A stretch of 56,088 bases of DNA from an uncultured Prolixibacteraceae bacterium (GTDB taxonomy: Bacteria > Bacteroidota > Bacteroidia > Bacteroidales > Prolixibacteraceae). Shown here piece after piece: positions 42,506 to 51,794 of the stretch. Every line of letters begins with the position of its first letter. Position 1 is the stretch's first letter. Made by a program: the position numbers and the translations under genes. The notes beneath the pieces were generated by a model, which made no database searches, was not told where the DNA came from, and worked only from the letters and a program-made list of their open reading frames with translations. The DNA lies in contig CAILJH010000158.1 in NCBI GenBank assembly GCA_903834475.1, positions 1-56,088 on the forward strand, in the 5' to 3' direction.

Positions 42506-43390
42506 ATGGCACACAAATCCGGATTTGTAAACATCATCGGAAATCCCAATGTCGGGAAATCAACCATCATGAACGTGCTGGTAGGCGAGCGTTTGTCGAT
42601 CATTACCTCGAAAATGCAAACCACCCGTCACCGAATCAAAGGAATCGTGAATGGCGAAGATTTCCAGATTGTTTATTCGGATACACCAGGAATTCTGAAG
42701 CCAAATTACAAGCTTCAGGAAACTATGATGAAGTTTGTGAATACTGCTCTGATTGATGCCGATGTGATTTTATATGTGACCGATGTTGTTGAATCGCCGG
42801 GAAAGAATGAAGAATATGTTGAGCGCATTAAAAGCTCTGAAGCTGCAGTTATTGTGCTGATTAACAAGATCGACCTTTCGACTCAGGAGAAAGTGATGGA
42901 GTTGTACAATTACTGGCGCGAAAAATTACCACTGGCGCATGTGTATGCCATTTCGGCAACCGAGAAGTTTAATGTGGCACAAATTTTCGACCATATTCTG
43001 GAATTGTTGCCTGAAGGACCGGCCTATTTTCCGAAGGATGAAATGACAGATCGGAACGAACGTTTTTTTGTAAGCGAAATTATCCGCGAGAAAATTCTTC
43101 TTTATTACGACAAGGAAGTACCATATTCTGTTGAAGTTGAGGTTGAGCAATTTAAGGAAGAAGATAAAATTTTGAACCTGATGTGCGTAATTCATGTGAA
43201 CCGCGACAGTCAGAAGGGAATTATCATCGGACATCAGGGTCAGGCACTTAAACGGGTTGGCACGGAGGCGCGACTCGATATGGAAGAGTTCTTTCAGAAA
43301 AAGGTATTCCTTCAGTTGTTTGTGAAAGTCAATAAAGACTGGCGCGACAAGGACCGTTCACTTGGAGGTTTTGGATACGATATGGAGTAG
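42506..43390 (+). CDS. era: GTPase Era
   Basis: A 294-residue GTPase needed for 30S subunit maturation; it binds the 3' end of 16S rRNA. G1 is GNPNVGKST, G2 lies around SKMQTTRHRIKG, G3 is SDTPGI and G4 is NKID. The C-terminal KH RNA-binding domain carries the motif GIIIGHQGQALKRVG. Length fits. It precedes der in the same direction; the gap is filled by a paired GC-rich repeat. Confidence 0.97.
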   Translation: MAHKSGFVNIIGNPNVGKSTIMNVLVGERLSIITSKMQTTRHRIKGIVNGEDFQIVYSDTPGILKPNYKLQETMMKFVNTALIDADVILYVTDVVESPGKNEEYVERIKSSEAAVIVLINKIDLSTQEKVMELYNYWREKLPLAHVYAISATEKFNVAQIFDHILELLPEGPAYFPKDEMTDRNERFFVSEIIREKILLYYDKEVPYSVEVEVEQFKEEDKILNLMCVIHVNRDSQKGIIIGHQGQALKRVGTEARLDMEEFFQKKVFLQLFVKVNKDWRDKDRSLGGFGYDME

Positions 43391-43395
43391 GAAGC

Positions 43396-43527
43396 AAAGC
43401 CCCTCCCAAACCCTCCCCACAAGGGAGGGCTTAAAAATACCAAGCAATTTTGGAGGAGCTTCAATATTAGAGATATAAAAGATAAACGAATAACCAAAAG
43501 CCCCTCCTCCGGAGGGGTTAGGGAGGC
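43396..43527. repeat. Paired CCTCC-type palindromic element, copy 3
   Basis: Units at 43396-43432 (GCCCCTCCCAAACCCTCCCC, then GGGAGGGC) and 43500-43527 (GCCCCTCC...GGAGGGG, TTAGGGAGGC) lie in opposite orientation around an AT-rich spacer. The second unit ends 3 bases before the der ATG, so AGGGAGG sits at normal Shine-Dalgarno spacing. Confidence 0.8.
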
Positions 43528-43530
43528 CAG

Positions 43531-44838
43531 ATGAGTAATATTATTGCAATAGTAGGAAGACCAAACGTAGGGAAATCAACCCTTTTCAACCGGTTTACCG
43601 AATCGAGAAAAGCCATTGTTGATGAGTCGGCAGGAGTAACCCGCGACCGTCAATATGGCAAAGGTGTTTGGAACGGAATTGACTTTTCAATCATAGATAC
43701 CGGTGGATATGCCGTTACTTCAGAAGACATTTTTGAAGGCGAAATCCGCAAACAAGTCATGCTGGCTATTGATGAAGCTGATGTAATTTTGTTTGTGGTT
43801 GACGTTGAAAATGGTGTAACCGATATGGATGAAGAAGTCGCTTCCGTATTGCGACGTTCAAATAAAAAGGTTTTTATAGCCGTCAATAAAGTGGATAACA
43901 ATAAGCGGATCAACGATTCGCATGAGTTTTATTCACTCGGATTGGGTGAAATATATTGTATCTCGTCGATGACAGGCAGTGGAACCGGTGAATTGCTCGA
44001 TGCCATTGTGGAAGAATTCCCGAAAGATGAACCTTCGGACATGGATGAGAATGTTCCCCGTTTTGCGATCATTGGCCGTCCGAATGTAGGAAAGTCATCC
44101 TTTATCAATGCACTGATTGGCGAAGAACGTAACATGGTGACTGATATTGCCGGAACTACCCGCGATGCCATTCATACCCGGTACAATAAATTTGGTCACG
44201 ATTTTTATCTGATTGACACGGCCGGTTTGCGCAAACGCACCAAAGTAAAGGAAGACGTTGAGTTCTATTCGACCATGCGGTCCATTCGGGCTATTGAAGA
44301 TTCGGATGTTTGCATTCTGATTCTGGACGCCGAAAGAGGAATGGAAGCTCAGGATGTATCTATTTTTCACCTGATCGACCGCAACAAAAAGGGGTTGGTT
44401 ATTCTGGTCAATAAATGGGATTTGATTGAAAAAGACAATGCAAGTACAAACGACTATACCAAACAAATTAAGGAACGGATCGCACCTTTTGTAGATGTGC
44501 CAATCATGTTCATCTCTGCCTTGTCGAAGCAGCGAATTCTGAAAGCACTGGAAACTGCCGTCGAGGTATTTGAAAACCGCAGTAAGAAAATCAAGACTTC
44601 GGAATTGAATGATGTGATGCTCAAAGCCATCGAAGCCTATCCGCCACCATCAATCAAAGGAAAATTTGTGAAAATCAAGTATGTAACTCAATTACCGAGT
44701 CAAACGCCAAGTTTTGCATTTTTTGCCAATCTTCCGCAGTACGTCAAAGAGGCTTATCGCAGATACCTTGAAAATAAGATTCGGGAAAATTTTAATTTCT
44801 CAGGAGTTCCTCTTCAGATTTATATCCGCAAAAAATAA
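43531..44838 (+). CDS. der: GTPase Der (EngA)
   Basis: A 435-residue protein with two tandem GTPase domains and a KH-like C-terminal domain, needed for 50S assembly. G1 motifs are GRPNVGKST (first domain, about residue 8) and GRPNVGKSS (second, about residue 188). DTGGY and [11 protein letters not shown] are the two G3 regions; NKVD and NKWD are the G4 motifs. The C-terminal [20 protein letters not shown] is typical. It follows era, separated by repeat copy 3, and ends at a strong terminator. Confidence 0.98.
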   Translation: MSNIIAIVGRPNVGKSTLFNRFTESRKAIVDESAGVTRDRQYGKGVWNGIDFSIIDTGGYAVTSEDIFEGEIRKQVMLAIDEADVILFVVDVENGVTDMDEEVASVLRRSNKKVFIAVNKVDNNKRINDSHEFYSLGLGEIYCISSMTGSGTGELLDAIVEEFPKDEPSDMDENVPRFAIIGRPNVGKSSFINALIGEERNMVTDIAGTTRDAIHTRYNKFGHDFYLIDTAGLRKRTKVKEDVEFYSTMRSIRAIEDSDVCILILDAERGMEAQDVSIFHLIDRNKKGLVILVNKWDLIEKDNASTNDYTKQIKERIAPFVDVPIMFISALSKQRILKALETAVEVFENRSKKIKTSELNDVMLKAIEAYPPPSIKGKFVKIKYVTQLPSQTPSFAFFANLPQYVKEAYRRYLENKIRENFNFSGVPLQIYIRKK

Positions 44839-44858
44839 ATTGCGCTATCTCAATATTG

Positions 44859-44896
44859 AAAACCTCCAACAGATAAAATCTTTGGAGGTTTTTTTT
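44859..44896 (+). terminator. Rho-independent terminator after der
   Basis: Perfect 11-bp arms AAAACCTCCAA (44859-44869) and TTGGAGGTTTT (44882-44892), running into a T tract. On the minus strand the A-rich side could serve the mntP gene less well. Confidence 0.9.
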
Positions 44897-44927
44897 GCGA
44901 TTTTTGCATTGAGATTTCATTCTAAAA

Positions 44928-45491
44928 CTATTTGGTAATGAAGTGTTCGATCATGATTTTTAATCCAATCAGAATCAAAATGAGACCACCAATAATTTCA
45001 GCATACCGATTGATCTTTGGTCCGGTTTTTTTACCCAGCAGAATTCCAAGCATGGAGGCGATGAAGGTTACAACACCGATGATAAGCACTGCAATCAGAA
45101 TTTTATCCAACAAAACGGCAAAACTGAATCCAACAGCAAGTGCATCAATACTTGTAGCCAGTGATAACAAGAGAATCACCCTGATGTGAAGAGGATTTTT
45201 TATTTCGCGGGTATCTGATCCGATGAAGCTTTCGATAATCATTTTTCCGCCAATCAGGCTGAGCATTCCGAAAGCAATCCAGTGATCAACAGGTTCGATC
45301 AGGGATTTCATACTATTGCCAATCAACCAGCCGATTAAAGGCATAAATGCCTGAAAAAGAGCCATGAAAACAGCAATTTTTACTGCCTGAAAGAAGCGGA
45401 TGTGGGGAAGACTTAATCCACTGCAAACCGATACAGCGAATGAATCAAATGATAAACCTACAGCGAGAAAAAAAACAGTTACAATTTCCAT
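44928..45491 (-). CDS. mntP: Manganese efflux pump MntP
   Basis: A 187-residue, six-helix membrane transporter that exports Mn(II). Two internally related halves each carry an acidic metal-binding helix: LSFDSFAVSVCSGL in the first and SLATSIDALAVGFSFAVL in the second. Length is usual for the family. It stands alone, with no visible manganese riboswitch upstream on the minus strand. Confidence 0.95.
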   Translation of the reverse strand: MEIVTVFFLAVGLSFDSFAVSVCSGLSLPHIRFFQAVKIAVFMALFQAFMPLIGWLIGNSMKSLIEPVDHWIAFGMLSLIGGKMIIESFIGSDTREIKNPLHIRVILLLSLATSIDALAVGFSFAVLLDKILIAVLIIGVVTFIASMLGILLGKKTGPKINRYAEIIGGLILILIGLKIMIEHFITK

Positions 45492-45535
45492 TCGTACAGA
45501 ATTGTGCTACAAATAACACGTTAAATTTTTTCAGT

Positions 45536-46888
45536 TCAGATTTTCGCCTTGGTAATAATCAGGTCAATCAGTTCGATGCGTTGTTTTATCAATGTCTTCA
45601 TGCCGATTCTGAAAGATTTATTTCCAGCTAAAAATCTTAATTCATTATACACACGCTGATAAAACAACAACAATTTATAGGCAATTTTTCCAGCAAAAGG
45701 CATCAGGACAAATGCTGAAATAGCGATCATCCACGTTTTTGTCAGGGCAAGAACGATTCCGGTTTCAATCAGGTAAAATACCGGATAAATAAGTAAGCCA
45801 GTAGCAAAATTGAATGTACATATAAATGCCGGGTCTTTCACTTTCTTTCGAAGCAGATTCCGTGGAATAAGAAATGGCAATGCATTAAAAACAAGTCCGA
45901 AAATCGAGATTGGCAGCGTAATAAGCACTCCCAAAATGCGGAATAATATTCGTCCCCAGCTGGCATTTTCCGAGTTTTGTACAATTGGATCAGTAAGTTT
46001 TTTTTGAGCGAGAGTCGAAAAATACGGACGACTTTTTTCAATCAGTTGAATGAATGTCTCAGGCTGATTGGATTCCAGACTTTCCAGCTTTTCAATCAAA
46101 TCGTTTTCGGCATGAAAAAGCAGTAAATCCTTATTGCCATTGAACTGCTGGGCTTTTGAATACGATTTTCCAGCTACCTGACGAATGTTTTCATAGTCCT
46201 GGTAATAGGGAATACTGTTAATTTGCATCGTCAGCGGAACAAGTCGGTCATGAATTTCATCCCGTAAAATCAACATTGCTTTTTGCGGATTACTCTCATA
46301 TTCCTTCTGGTATTTGTCAACTTCAATGGATTCGCCATATTGCACAATAACAGTCCGGTTGAATGACCAGTAGTGGCTGTAGAAAATGCCAACCGGAACG
46401 ATTTGTAAACTCAGATTGAAATGATTTTTATTTTCTGCTTCGAGGGCGATTCGTGGGATTGCTTTTTTATGGGGCAGCATTTGTCTGCGCCCCGAGTGAG
46501 CAGCTTCGGGGAAAAGCGCAGTGGTGTCTCTGTTCTCTAAAAGCCGGGTAACGGAAGCAAAAATCTGCTCATTATTGGCAAGATTGTCTTTCCCATCCCG
46601 AATGCGGTAAACCGGCACCATTTTCATGAATTTCAAGATTGGACGGGCCACCTTCGACTTAAAAATATCGGCGCGGGCAAGCCATACAGACTGACTTGGA
46701 TTGGAACAAACAATGGCCAGCGAGTCCATTAAAGCATTTTGATGATTGCCAGCAAAAATAATTGGCTTACCCAGAGGAATTTGCTTCCGGCCAGTTACAA
46801 CAATGCGTTTGTGCGAAAGCCAAAGTGCAAAACGCACATAAGTCCTGAGCAATTCATATCCAAACGACCAATTTTTCATTTTAAGCAA
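45536..46888 (-). CDS. Lysophospholipid/glycerol-3-phosphate acyltransferase (PlsC-like)
   Basis: A 450-residue membrane-associated acyltransferase. The PlsC block begins with GNHQNALMDSL; the catalytic His and Asp are five residues apart (HX5D) instead of four, a form common in this Bacteroidota subfamily. The FPEAAHSGRR block and VPVGIFYSH follow. Two transmembrane segments near residues 320-400 anchor the C-terminal half. It probably acylates lysophosphatidic acid or another membrane lipid. Its start overlaps the stop of the BASS transporter gene by 8 bases, so the two are coupled. Confidence 0.88.
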   Translation of the reverse strand: MLKMKNWSFGYELLRTYVRFALWLSHKRIVVTGRKQIPLGKPIIFAGNHQNALMDSLAIVCSNPSQSVWLARADIFKSKVARPILKFMKMVPVYRIRDGKDNLANNEQIFASVTRLLENRDTTALFPEAAHSGRRQMLPHKKAIPRIALEAENKNHFNLSLQIVPVGIFYSHYWSFNRTVIVQYGESIEVDKYQKEYESNPQKAMLILRDEIHDRLVPLTMQINSIPYYQDYENIRQVAGKSYSKAQQFNGNKDLLLFHAENDLIEKLESLESNQPETFIQLIEKSRPYFSTLAQKKLTDPIVQNSENASWGRILFRILGVLITLPISIFGLVFNALPFLIPRNLLRKKVKDPAFICTFNFATGLLIYPVFYLIETGIVLALTKTWMIAISAFVLMPFAGKIAYKLLLFYQRVYNELRFLAGNKSFRIGMKTLIKQRIELIDLIITKAKI

Positions 46889-47831
46889 TTATTGGTTTTC
46901 GTGACCAAACGTATGCGATTGTCAAACCGCTGATAATATGCCAAATGCCCCACCATGCAGCAATAATGGCCATTCCGCCCAATTCCATTTCAGGAGGAAA
47001 TATTTTCGGATTGAATATGAGAGCCAAGGCTAAACCAGAATTGTGAATCCCGGTTTCAATGGCCAGAGTTCGTTGATCGCGTTGAGGCAATCTATTTAGT
47101 TTTCCAAAGAAATAGCCGGTTGCCATTGCCAATCCGTTTTGCAACAATACAAAAATGAAAACCAAATGAACAAAACTGGTGAATTGCTTGAAGTTTGCGG
47201 AGAGCATCACAACTACCATCACAACAAAAAACAGCAATGATCCTTTGTTTATTGGGCTTTTAATCTTTTCGGTGAGTTTCGGAAACTTTTTAGCGATAAG
47301 TAATCCAATCATTACCGGGATACCAAGTAGAATGAAAACAGTCTGGAACATCTGGTATTTGTCGATTTCAAGTGGTCGCAGCAATCCTGCGGCACTGTGT
47401 GCATTGTAAAAATTAATGTATAAATTTCCCCAGAAAGCAAAATTGAATGGCGTGAAAAAGATGGCTGTTGAAGTTGAGGTTGCAGTTAAACTAACTGCGA
47501 GCGCCACATTTCCTTTAGCCATCGAACTGATAAAATTCGAAATGTTTCCTCCCGGACATGCGGCTACCAGAATCATTCCCAGTGCAACAGTTGGAGTTGG
47601 ATTCAGCAAAAGAACCAGCAGAAAAGTGAATGCGGGTAACAGAAAGGTCTGACTGATATACCCTACAATAGCCGCTTTCGGTTTACGAATGATTTCTTCA
47701 AAATTCTCAACTTTGATGTCGAGCGCAACACCAAACATGATGAATGAAAGTGCAACATTCAGGAAAATTAAACCTGAAGGTGAAAAATTCAGACGGACAT
47801 GATCAAGTACCTCAAGTGAATTATTCAGCAT
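46881..47831 (-). CDS. Bile acid:sodium symporter (BASS) family transporter
   Basis: A 316-residue membrane protein with eight to ten helices. Hallmarks include NVALSFIMFGVALDIKVENF, VAACPGGNISNFISSMAKGNVALA (split here only by length limits) and the late ETGIHNSGLALAL, which carry the sodium and substrate sites of BASS proteins. Bacterial members move sodium with pantoate, keto acids or bile-acid-like molecules; the substrate is not decided here. It precedes the acyltransferase gene in the transcript. Confidence 0.9.
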   Translation of the reverse strand: MLNNSLEVLDHVRLNFSPSGLIFLNVALSFIMFGVALDIKVENFEEIIRKPKAAIVGYISQTFLLPAFTFLLVLLLNPTPTVALGMILVAACPGGNISNFISSMAKGNVALAVSLTATSTSTAIFFTPFNFAFWGNLYINFYNAHSAAGLLRPLEIDKYQMFQTVFILLGIPVMIGLLIAKKFPKLTEKIKSPINKGSLLFFVVMVVVMLSANFKQFTSFVHLVFIFVLLQNGLAMATGYFFGKLNRLPQRDQRTLAIETGIHNSGLALALIFNPKIFPPEMELGGMAIIAAWWGIWHIISGLTIAYVWSRKPIIA

Positions 47832-47932
47832 AGTTCTCAGATTAAGAAAGTTTAGAGTTCATAAAAGTAAAAAACTATGGATAAAACGAAAGCGTCATCC
47901 ATAGTTATTTCCAAAATGAGATTGAGTTATTA

Positions 47933-49084
47933 TCAAAAACCCAATAAATCGATGATTTTTTTTGGAATATCAGTATTTTCCATGATACCCGTAAAGTTTT
48001 CTGCCCCAGGACCATAAGAAAAAACTGGCACCATCACTGCCGTATGTTCACCTGTCGTGAAAGCACCTTTTACCATGCCGGTTTTCATATCGCCACCATT
48101 CAAAGAGAATCCTCCGGTTTCATGATCAGCCGTCACGACGATCAATGTTTCACCATCTTTCGCTGCAAACTCAAGCGCTTTTCCAATGGCCTGATCGAAA
48201 TCGAGCATCTCTTTAACCAAATAAATCGTATTGTTTTCGTGACCGCCCCAGTCTATTTGTGATCCTTCCACCATAATAAAGAATCCCTTCTGATTTTGAC
48301 CGAGAATATTGAGCGCAGTTTCTGTCGAGTGAGGCAGGCTCATTTTACGTTTTCCAGCCACATCATTGTGCTCGTCTGCAATAAGGCCTGCCAGTTTTCC
48401 TGATTTTACCTTTGCAATTTCGTCCATATCACGCAATACCTGATATCCTTTTTGCTGAAGTTCCAGGATTAAATCGCGCTTGTCTGCACGTTGCGAAAAA
48501 TGCTTGTATCCTCCGCCAATAAATACATCAATATCTGTTTTCATGAAGTCGGCGGCAATTTGCTCATAACTCGCCCTGCTTTTTTGATGGGCAATATACG
48601 AAGCCGGCGTTGCATGGGTAATGGCTGAGGTAGAAACCAATCCGGTAGCCAAACCCTTTTCTTCAGCCATTTCGAGAATAGTCTGAATAGGAATGGAATC
48701 GGCATTTACACCAATTGCTCCGTTATAGGTTTTTTGTCCGGATGAAAGGGCTGTTCCTCCGGCTGCAGAGTCAGTAATGTAGTTGTTTGACGATTGAGTT
48801 TTCGAAAATCCGATTTGCTTAAAGTTGTCAAGAAATAAATGGCCGCCATTGGCTGTCAAACCAGCAAAAATCTGTGAAACGCCCATTCCGTCGCCAATCA
48901 TCATGATCACATTTTTGGGCTTTTTCGATTTAAACTGTTGGGTAAAAGTGGGTACTTCATATTTCGGTCCGCCTTGATATGTTTTGGTTGAATCAACTTT
49001 CGAAATCGTTTTATAGTTTTCCTGGCTGTAAAGTTGTTGCATCCCAAAGATCAGGATGAAAAGGAAGATTGCTTTTAAATTCAT
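47933..49084 (-). CDS. Secreted alkaline phosphatase
   Basis: A 383-residue periplasmic phosphomonoesterase. I placed the start at the ATG at 49084, where a signal peptide begins (LKAIFLFILIFGMQQLYS); the frame is open 31 codons upstream. The nucleophile serine is in ITDSAAGGTALSSG, with metal ligands in MMIGDGMG, EGSQIDWGGHENN, VVTADHETGG and a late GEHTAVMVPVF. It lacks the long insertions of PhoX and matches PhoA-class size. No Pho box was recognised. Confidence 0.93.
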   Translation of the reverse strand: MNLKAIFLFILIFGMQQLYSQENYKTISKVDSTKTYQGGPKYEVPTFTQQFKSKKPKNVIMMIGDGMGVSQIFAGLTANGGHLFLDNFKQIGFSKTQSSNNYITDSAAGGTALSSGQKTYNGAIGVNADSIPIQTILEMAEEKGLATGLVSTSAITHATPASYIAHQKSRASYEQIAADFMKTDIDVFIGGGYKHFSQRADKRDLILELQQKGYQVLRDMDEIAKVKSGKLAGLIADEHNDVAGKRKMSLPHSTETALNILGQNQKGFFIMVEGSQIDWGGHENNTIYLVKEMLDFDQAIGKALEFAAKDGETLIVVTADHETGGFSLNGGDMKTGMVKGAFTTGEHTAVMVPVFSYGPGAENFTGIMENTDIPKKIIDLLGF

Positions 49085-49219
49085 GAATGAGTTTATAAAA
49101 ATGGTTTGCTTCAGCTTAATTACCTGTAAAAAATCAAGTGGCAAAAATAGTGGAAATTCATTCCTTCTTCGATGCAATCTTGTTAAAAATCAGTGACATT
49201 TTCACTTTAATGGTACAAA

Positions 49220-49987
49220 TCAATGATGCCTGGACAAACGAATCTGGCCCGCATTATTTTTTTCTTTGGCCTTGTGCTCCCACCCTTCCCGGTCAAAGTT
49301 CTCATTAATAGCATAATCAATCCGGGTATCACCAAATACGTCGATTAAAATATTCAACGATCGGAAACTGGTTATGATCTGTTCTGCTTTTCTGTAACTC
49401 TGGTGGGCAATCCGCGAATATTTACTGACTGAAATTTTTTCGTTGTTTTCGAGGTAATCGAGCAGGCATTTTTCTGCATCTGAATAATTGATCAGGATTC
49501 CTTCCATGCTTTTTTGCTGCTTCCAGACTTCGATCATGATTTTGTTAGCCAGCCTGTTTTCATCATCCTTCCGGAAATAAGCCCACCATCGACCTTCCTC
49601 ATCGCGCGCATAGTGTGGTTTTTCGTTACTCGATTCAATAATTACTTCCAGAACAGTCTTCCCATCAACCAAGTGCTGTTTTACTGAAAAGAAAACTTCC
49701 GGTTTCGAATAAATTTTAGCAGCCGACTCAACCATATAATATTCTTCTTCGGAACGAACACCTGCAATCCGCCCATTATCTTTAACCCCAACCAGCAATC
49801 GTCCTCCGTCGGTATTGGCAAAAGCCACCAGCGAACGGGCTATCTTTTTTGAGTCACTGATACAGTATTTAAAATCCTGCTGTTGATGTTCGCCCTGTTG
49901 TATGAGTTTGGATAAAGAGCCTCCCCTAACCCCTCCGAAGGAGGGGAATGAAGAACTGGAATTAGGAAGTTTGGTTTTTTCAATCAT
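49220..49987 (-). CDS. AlbA_2 (Schlafen-type) domain protein with repeat-encoded N-terminus
   Basis: A 255-residue cytoplasmic protein. The AlbA_2 domain (about residues 30-140) is clear: IQQGEHQQQDFKYCI, KKIARSLVAFANTDGGRLLV and GVKDNGRIAGV. The domain is associated with nucleic acid binding or transcription control; the function here is unknown. A helical region follows (about 150-235). Residues 14-24 (FPSFGGVRGGS) are encoded by one unit of the CCTCC-type repeat, and no start lies between it and the domain, so translation must pass through the repeat. Confidence 0.82.
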   Translation of the reverse strand: MIEKTKLPNSSSSFPSFGGVRGGSLSKLIQQGEHQQQDFKYCISDSKKIARSLVAFANTDGGRLLVGVKDNGRIAGVRSEEEYYMVESAAKIYSKPEVFFSVKQHLVDGKTVLEVIIESSNEKPHYARDEEGRWWAYFRKDDENRLANKIMIEVWKQQKSMEGILINYSDAEKCLLDYLENNEKISVSKYSRIAHQSYRKAEQIITSFRSLNILIDVFGDTRIDYAINENFDREGWEHKAKEKNNAGQIRLSRHH

Positions 49988-50090
49988 TAGCTTTGGCCCT
50001 GCAATTCATTTTACACCTTCTATGAAATGACAATGTTCCGAATCTTCTTTACCCAAGGCTTTCCCCCTTAGGGAGAACAGGAAGGGGGCT
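49917..50090. repeat. Paired CCTCC-type palindromic element, copy 4
   Basis: Units at 49917-49946 (CCTCCCCTAACCCCTCC then GGAGGGG) and 50058-50090 (TTTCCCCCTTAGGGAG, GAAGGGGGC) lie in opposite orientation. The first lies within the N-terminal coding region of the AlbA_2 gene, the second between that gene and the ferritin-VIT1 gene, both on the minus strand. Confidence 0.75.
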
Positions 50091-50098
50091 GCCTTTCC

Positions 50099-50980
50099 TT
50101 ACACCTCAATTCCAAACATAATCCTTACCACATAACCCAATCCGAATGAAATCAGGCCGACCACAGTGCTTAATACCACCATCTCAGTGAACCGTTTTCG
50201 GAAAGGTTGATCGTTGGCAACTGAAATATAATACGTAAAGAGGAAAACAATCAGGATGGAATCAAAAAGGGCTGCCAAAAGAGCAACAAATACCGAAGTG
50301 AAAATCAGGAAAGGTGCTACCAAAAAAACTACTGCAACCACATAGGCAATGCCTGTAAACACGGCAGATTTAATGGCCAGGTCCTCTTTCCCCTCTGCTT
50401 TATTTGACAAATATTCTGATGATGACATGGATAAGGCACCAGCAATACCAGTGATAATTCCGGCCAGGGCCACCAGTTTAGTGTTTTGGAGTGCAAAAGT
50501 CAAACCGGCCAGGGTACCAAGGATTTCAACCAATGCGTCATTCAGTCCTAAAACGATAGATCCCATATATTTGAGGTGTTCTTCCTGAATCAGTCCAATC
50601 AATTCTTTTTCATGCTGGTATTCATCTTCGGCTACTGATGAAGCTTCAGGCACTTCGGTGGCGATCAACGCGTAATTGATTTGTGCTTTTTCCTCGCTTT
50701 TTTCCATCAGTTTTAAGCCGAAAGTCAGGCCAAAAACCTTCGAAATCCAGAAATATTTTCTAACCTCCCATTGACTTGGTGACACTTCCTTGTTCGTGTA
50801 GGCAGCCCACAATTTGTAATGTTTCAGTTCGTCGTTGGCAATCTGCCTCAACACCTTCTGGTTCTCCGGATCATTGGTTTGATCTGCCAATTTGTTGTAA
50901 ATGTGGTATTCGGTAATTTCTTCGCGCTGCGCATAAATCAACTGCTGGCGAATTTCCGGCGAAATGGGTTTTTTAATCAC
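50099..50980 (-). CDS. Membrane-bound ferritin-like/VIT1 fusion, iron or manganese transporter
   Basis: A 293-residue protein with an N-terminal rubrerythrin/ferritin-like four-helix domain (about residues 5-140; metal ligands in EEITEYHIYNKLA, NDELKHYKLW and DEYQHEKELI) and a C-terminal VIT1/CCC1-type transporter with five transmembrane helices (LGLNDALVEILGTLAGLTFA, GALSMSSSEYLSNKAEGKED). The fusion resembles the MbfA group, which exports iron under iron excess. The cytoplasmic loop after helix 2 keeps the SSEY motif of the VIT1 family. Confidence 0.9.
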   Translation of the reverse strand: MIKKPISPEIRQQLIYAQREEITEYHIYNKLADQTNDPENQKVLRQIANDELKHYKLWAAYTNKEVSPSQWEVRKYFWISKVFGLTFGLKLMEKSEEKAQINYALIATEVPEASSVAEDEYQHEKELIGLIQEEHLKYMGSIVLGLNDALVEILGTLAGLTFALQNTKLVALAGIITGIAGALSMSSSEYLSNKAEGKEDLAIKSAVFTGIAYVVAVVFLVAPFLIFTSVFVALLAALFDSILIVFLFTYYISVANDQPFRKRFTEMVVLSTVVGLISFGLGYVVRIMFGIEV

Positions 50981-51029
50981 GGACTGAAAGATTAATTAAA
51001 TCGAATGTTTATTCATCACTATATTAAAT

Positions 51030-51087
51030 CAGGAAAAGGTCATTAGTCATTCGGATTTTTTTTCTGATGACTATTGAAAGTTTCCTG
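51030..51087. repeat. GTCATT-type inverted repeat, copy B
   Basis: Imperfect arms CAGGAAAAGGTCATTAGTCAT (51030-51050, cited in two halves of the same run) and its near-complement at 51067-51087 share the GGTCATTAGTCATT core of the copy at 2725. It lies between the ferritin-VIT1 and GNAT genes. Confidence 0.55.
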
Positions 51088-51537
51088 TTATTGTTTCATC
51101 CATTCAAACATTTGGTAATGTTCTGCCGTCATTCCCAAATGTTCGTAAACGTCGTGTGCTGATGTGTTTGTTTTATCAGCATACAAACGGATGCCACGTA
51201 AATCAGGATTACAAACAACCAATTCCTGAATGTGTTTATAGAGATGGGTGAAAATGCTTCGTTTGCGGAATTCCGGCAGCACATAAACCGACTGAATCCA
51301 AAGCACCGTTCCGTTGCGCCAGTCGCTCCATTCGAAGGTTGTAAGCAGCGAGCCAACGACATGGCCATTTAGTTGAGCCACGTAATAAGTACCTTTCGCC
51401 GAATCGGCAAAAACGGCTGCAACTCCTTTTTGCACGGTTGGTTCATGTAGCTGAAGCTGTTCAGTTTCCCATGCCATGGCCAGTTGAAATTCAACGACTC
51501 TCGCAGAATCTGTTTCGTTTGCCTGTCGGATGATCAT
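51088..51537 (-). CDS. GNAT family N-acetyltransferase
   Basis: A 149-residue acetyl-CoA-dependent N-acetyltransferase. The GNAT core reads VVGSLLTTFEW, WIQSVYVLPEFRKRSIFTHL (the usual R-x-x-G-x-G/A loop is modified to RKRSIF) and IRLYADKTNTSAHDVYEHLG near the end. Substrate unknown. The modified acetyl-CoA loop, with Ser in place of Gly, is a small oddity. It is the last of the minus-strand run. Confidence 0.88.
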   Translation of the reverse strand: MIIRQANETDSARVVEFQLAMAWETEQLQLHEPTVQKGVAAVFADSAKGTYYVAQLNGHVVGSLLTTFEWSDWRNGTVLWIQSVYVLPEFRKRSIFTHLYKHIQELVVCNPDLRGIRLYADKTNTSAHDVYEHLGMTAEHYQMFEWMKQ

Positions 51538-51794
51538 TTGTTCCTTTTTATTTTGAATTCGCTAAAGTAAGAAAAATCCAACTATTGAATCATGTTTTTC
51601 TGAAAGAAGATGTCCTACTTAGCGTTTACAGATGAAGGGTTTTAATAGGAATAATAGTGAGCTTTTGCTCCCTATTTAGATTGATTATTTTTACCATTAT
51701 TACTTAGGACTTATTGAACTAAATGATATAATTTAGGGCATTTCAAATTACATCACTCGTCAGCGCCATTAAATACAAACAACAAAGTATTTTT

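Noticed and set aside
45740-46760. Unusual HX5D spacing in the PlsC-like enzyme as evidence of inactivation
   Set aside because: The same spacing is common in this Bacteroidota acyltransferase subfamily, so it is not a sign of loss.
51653-51676. Hairpin AATAG...CTATT upstream of the envelope protein gene
   Set aside because: The stem has an internal mismatch and no T tract follows directly, so it was not called a terminator.
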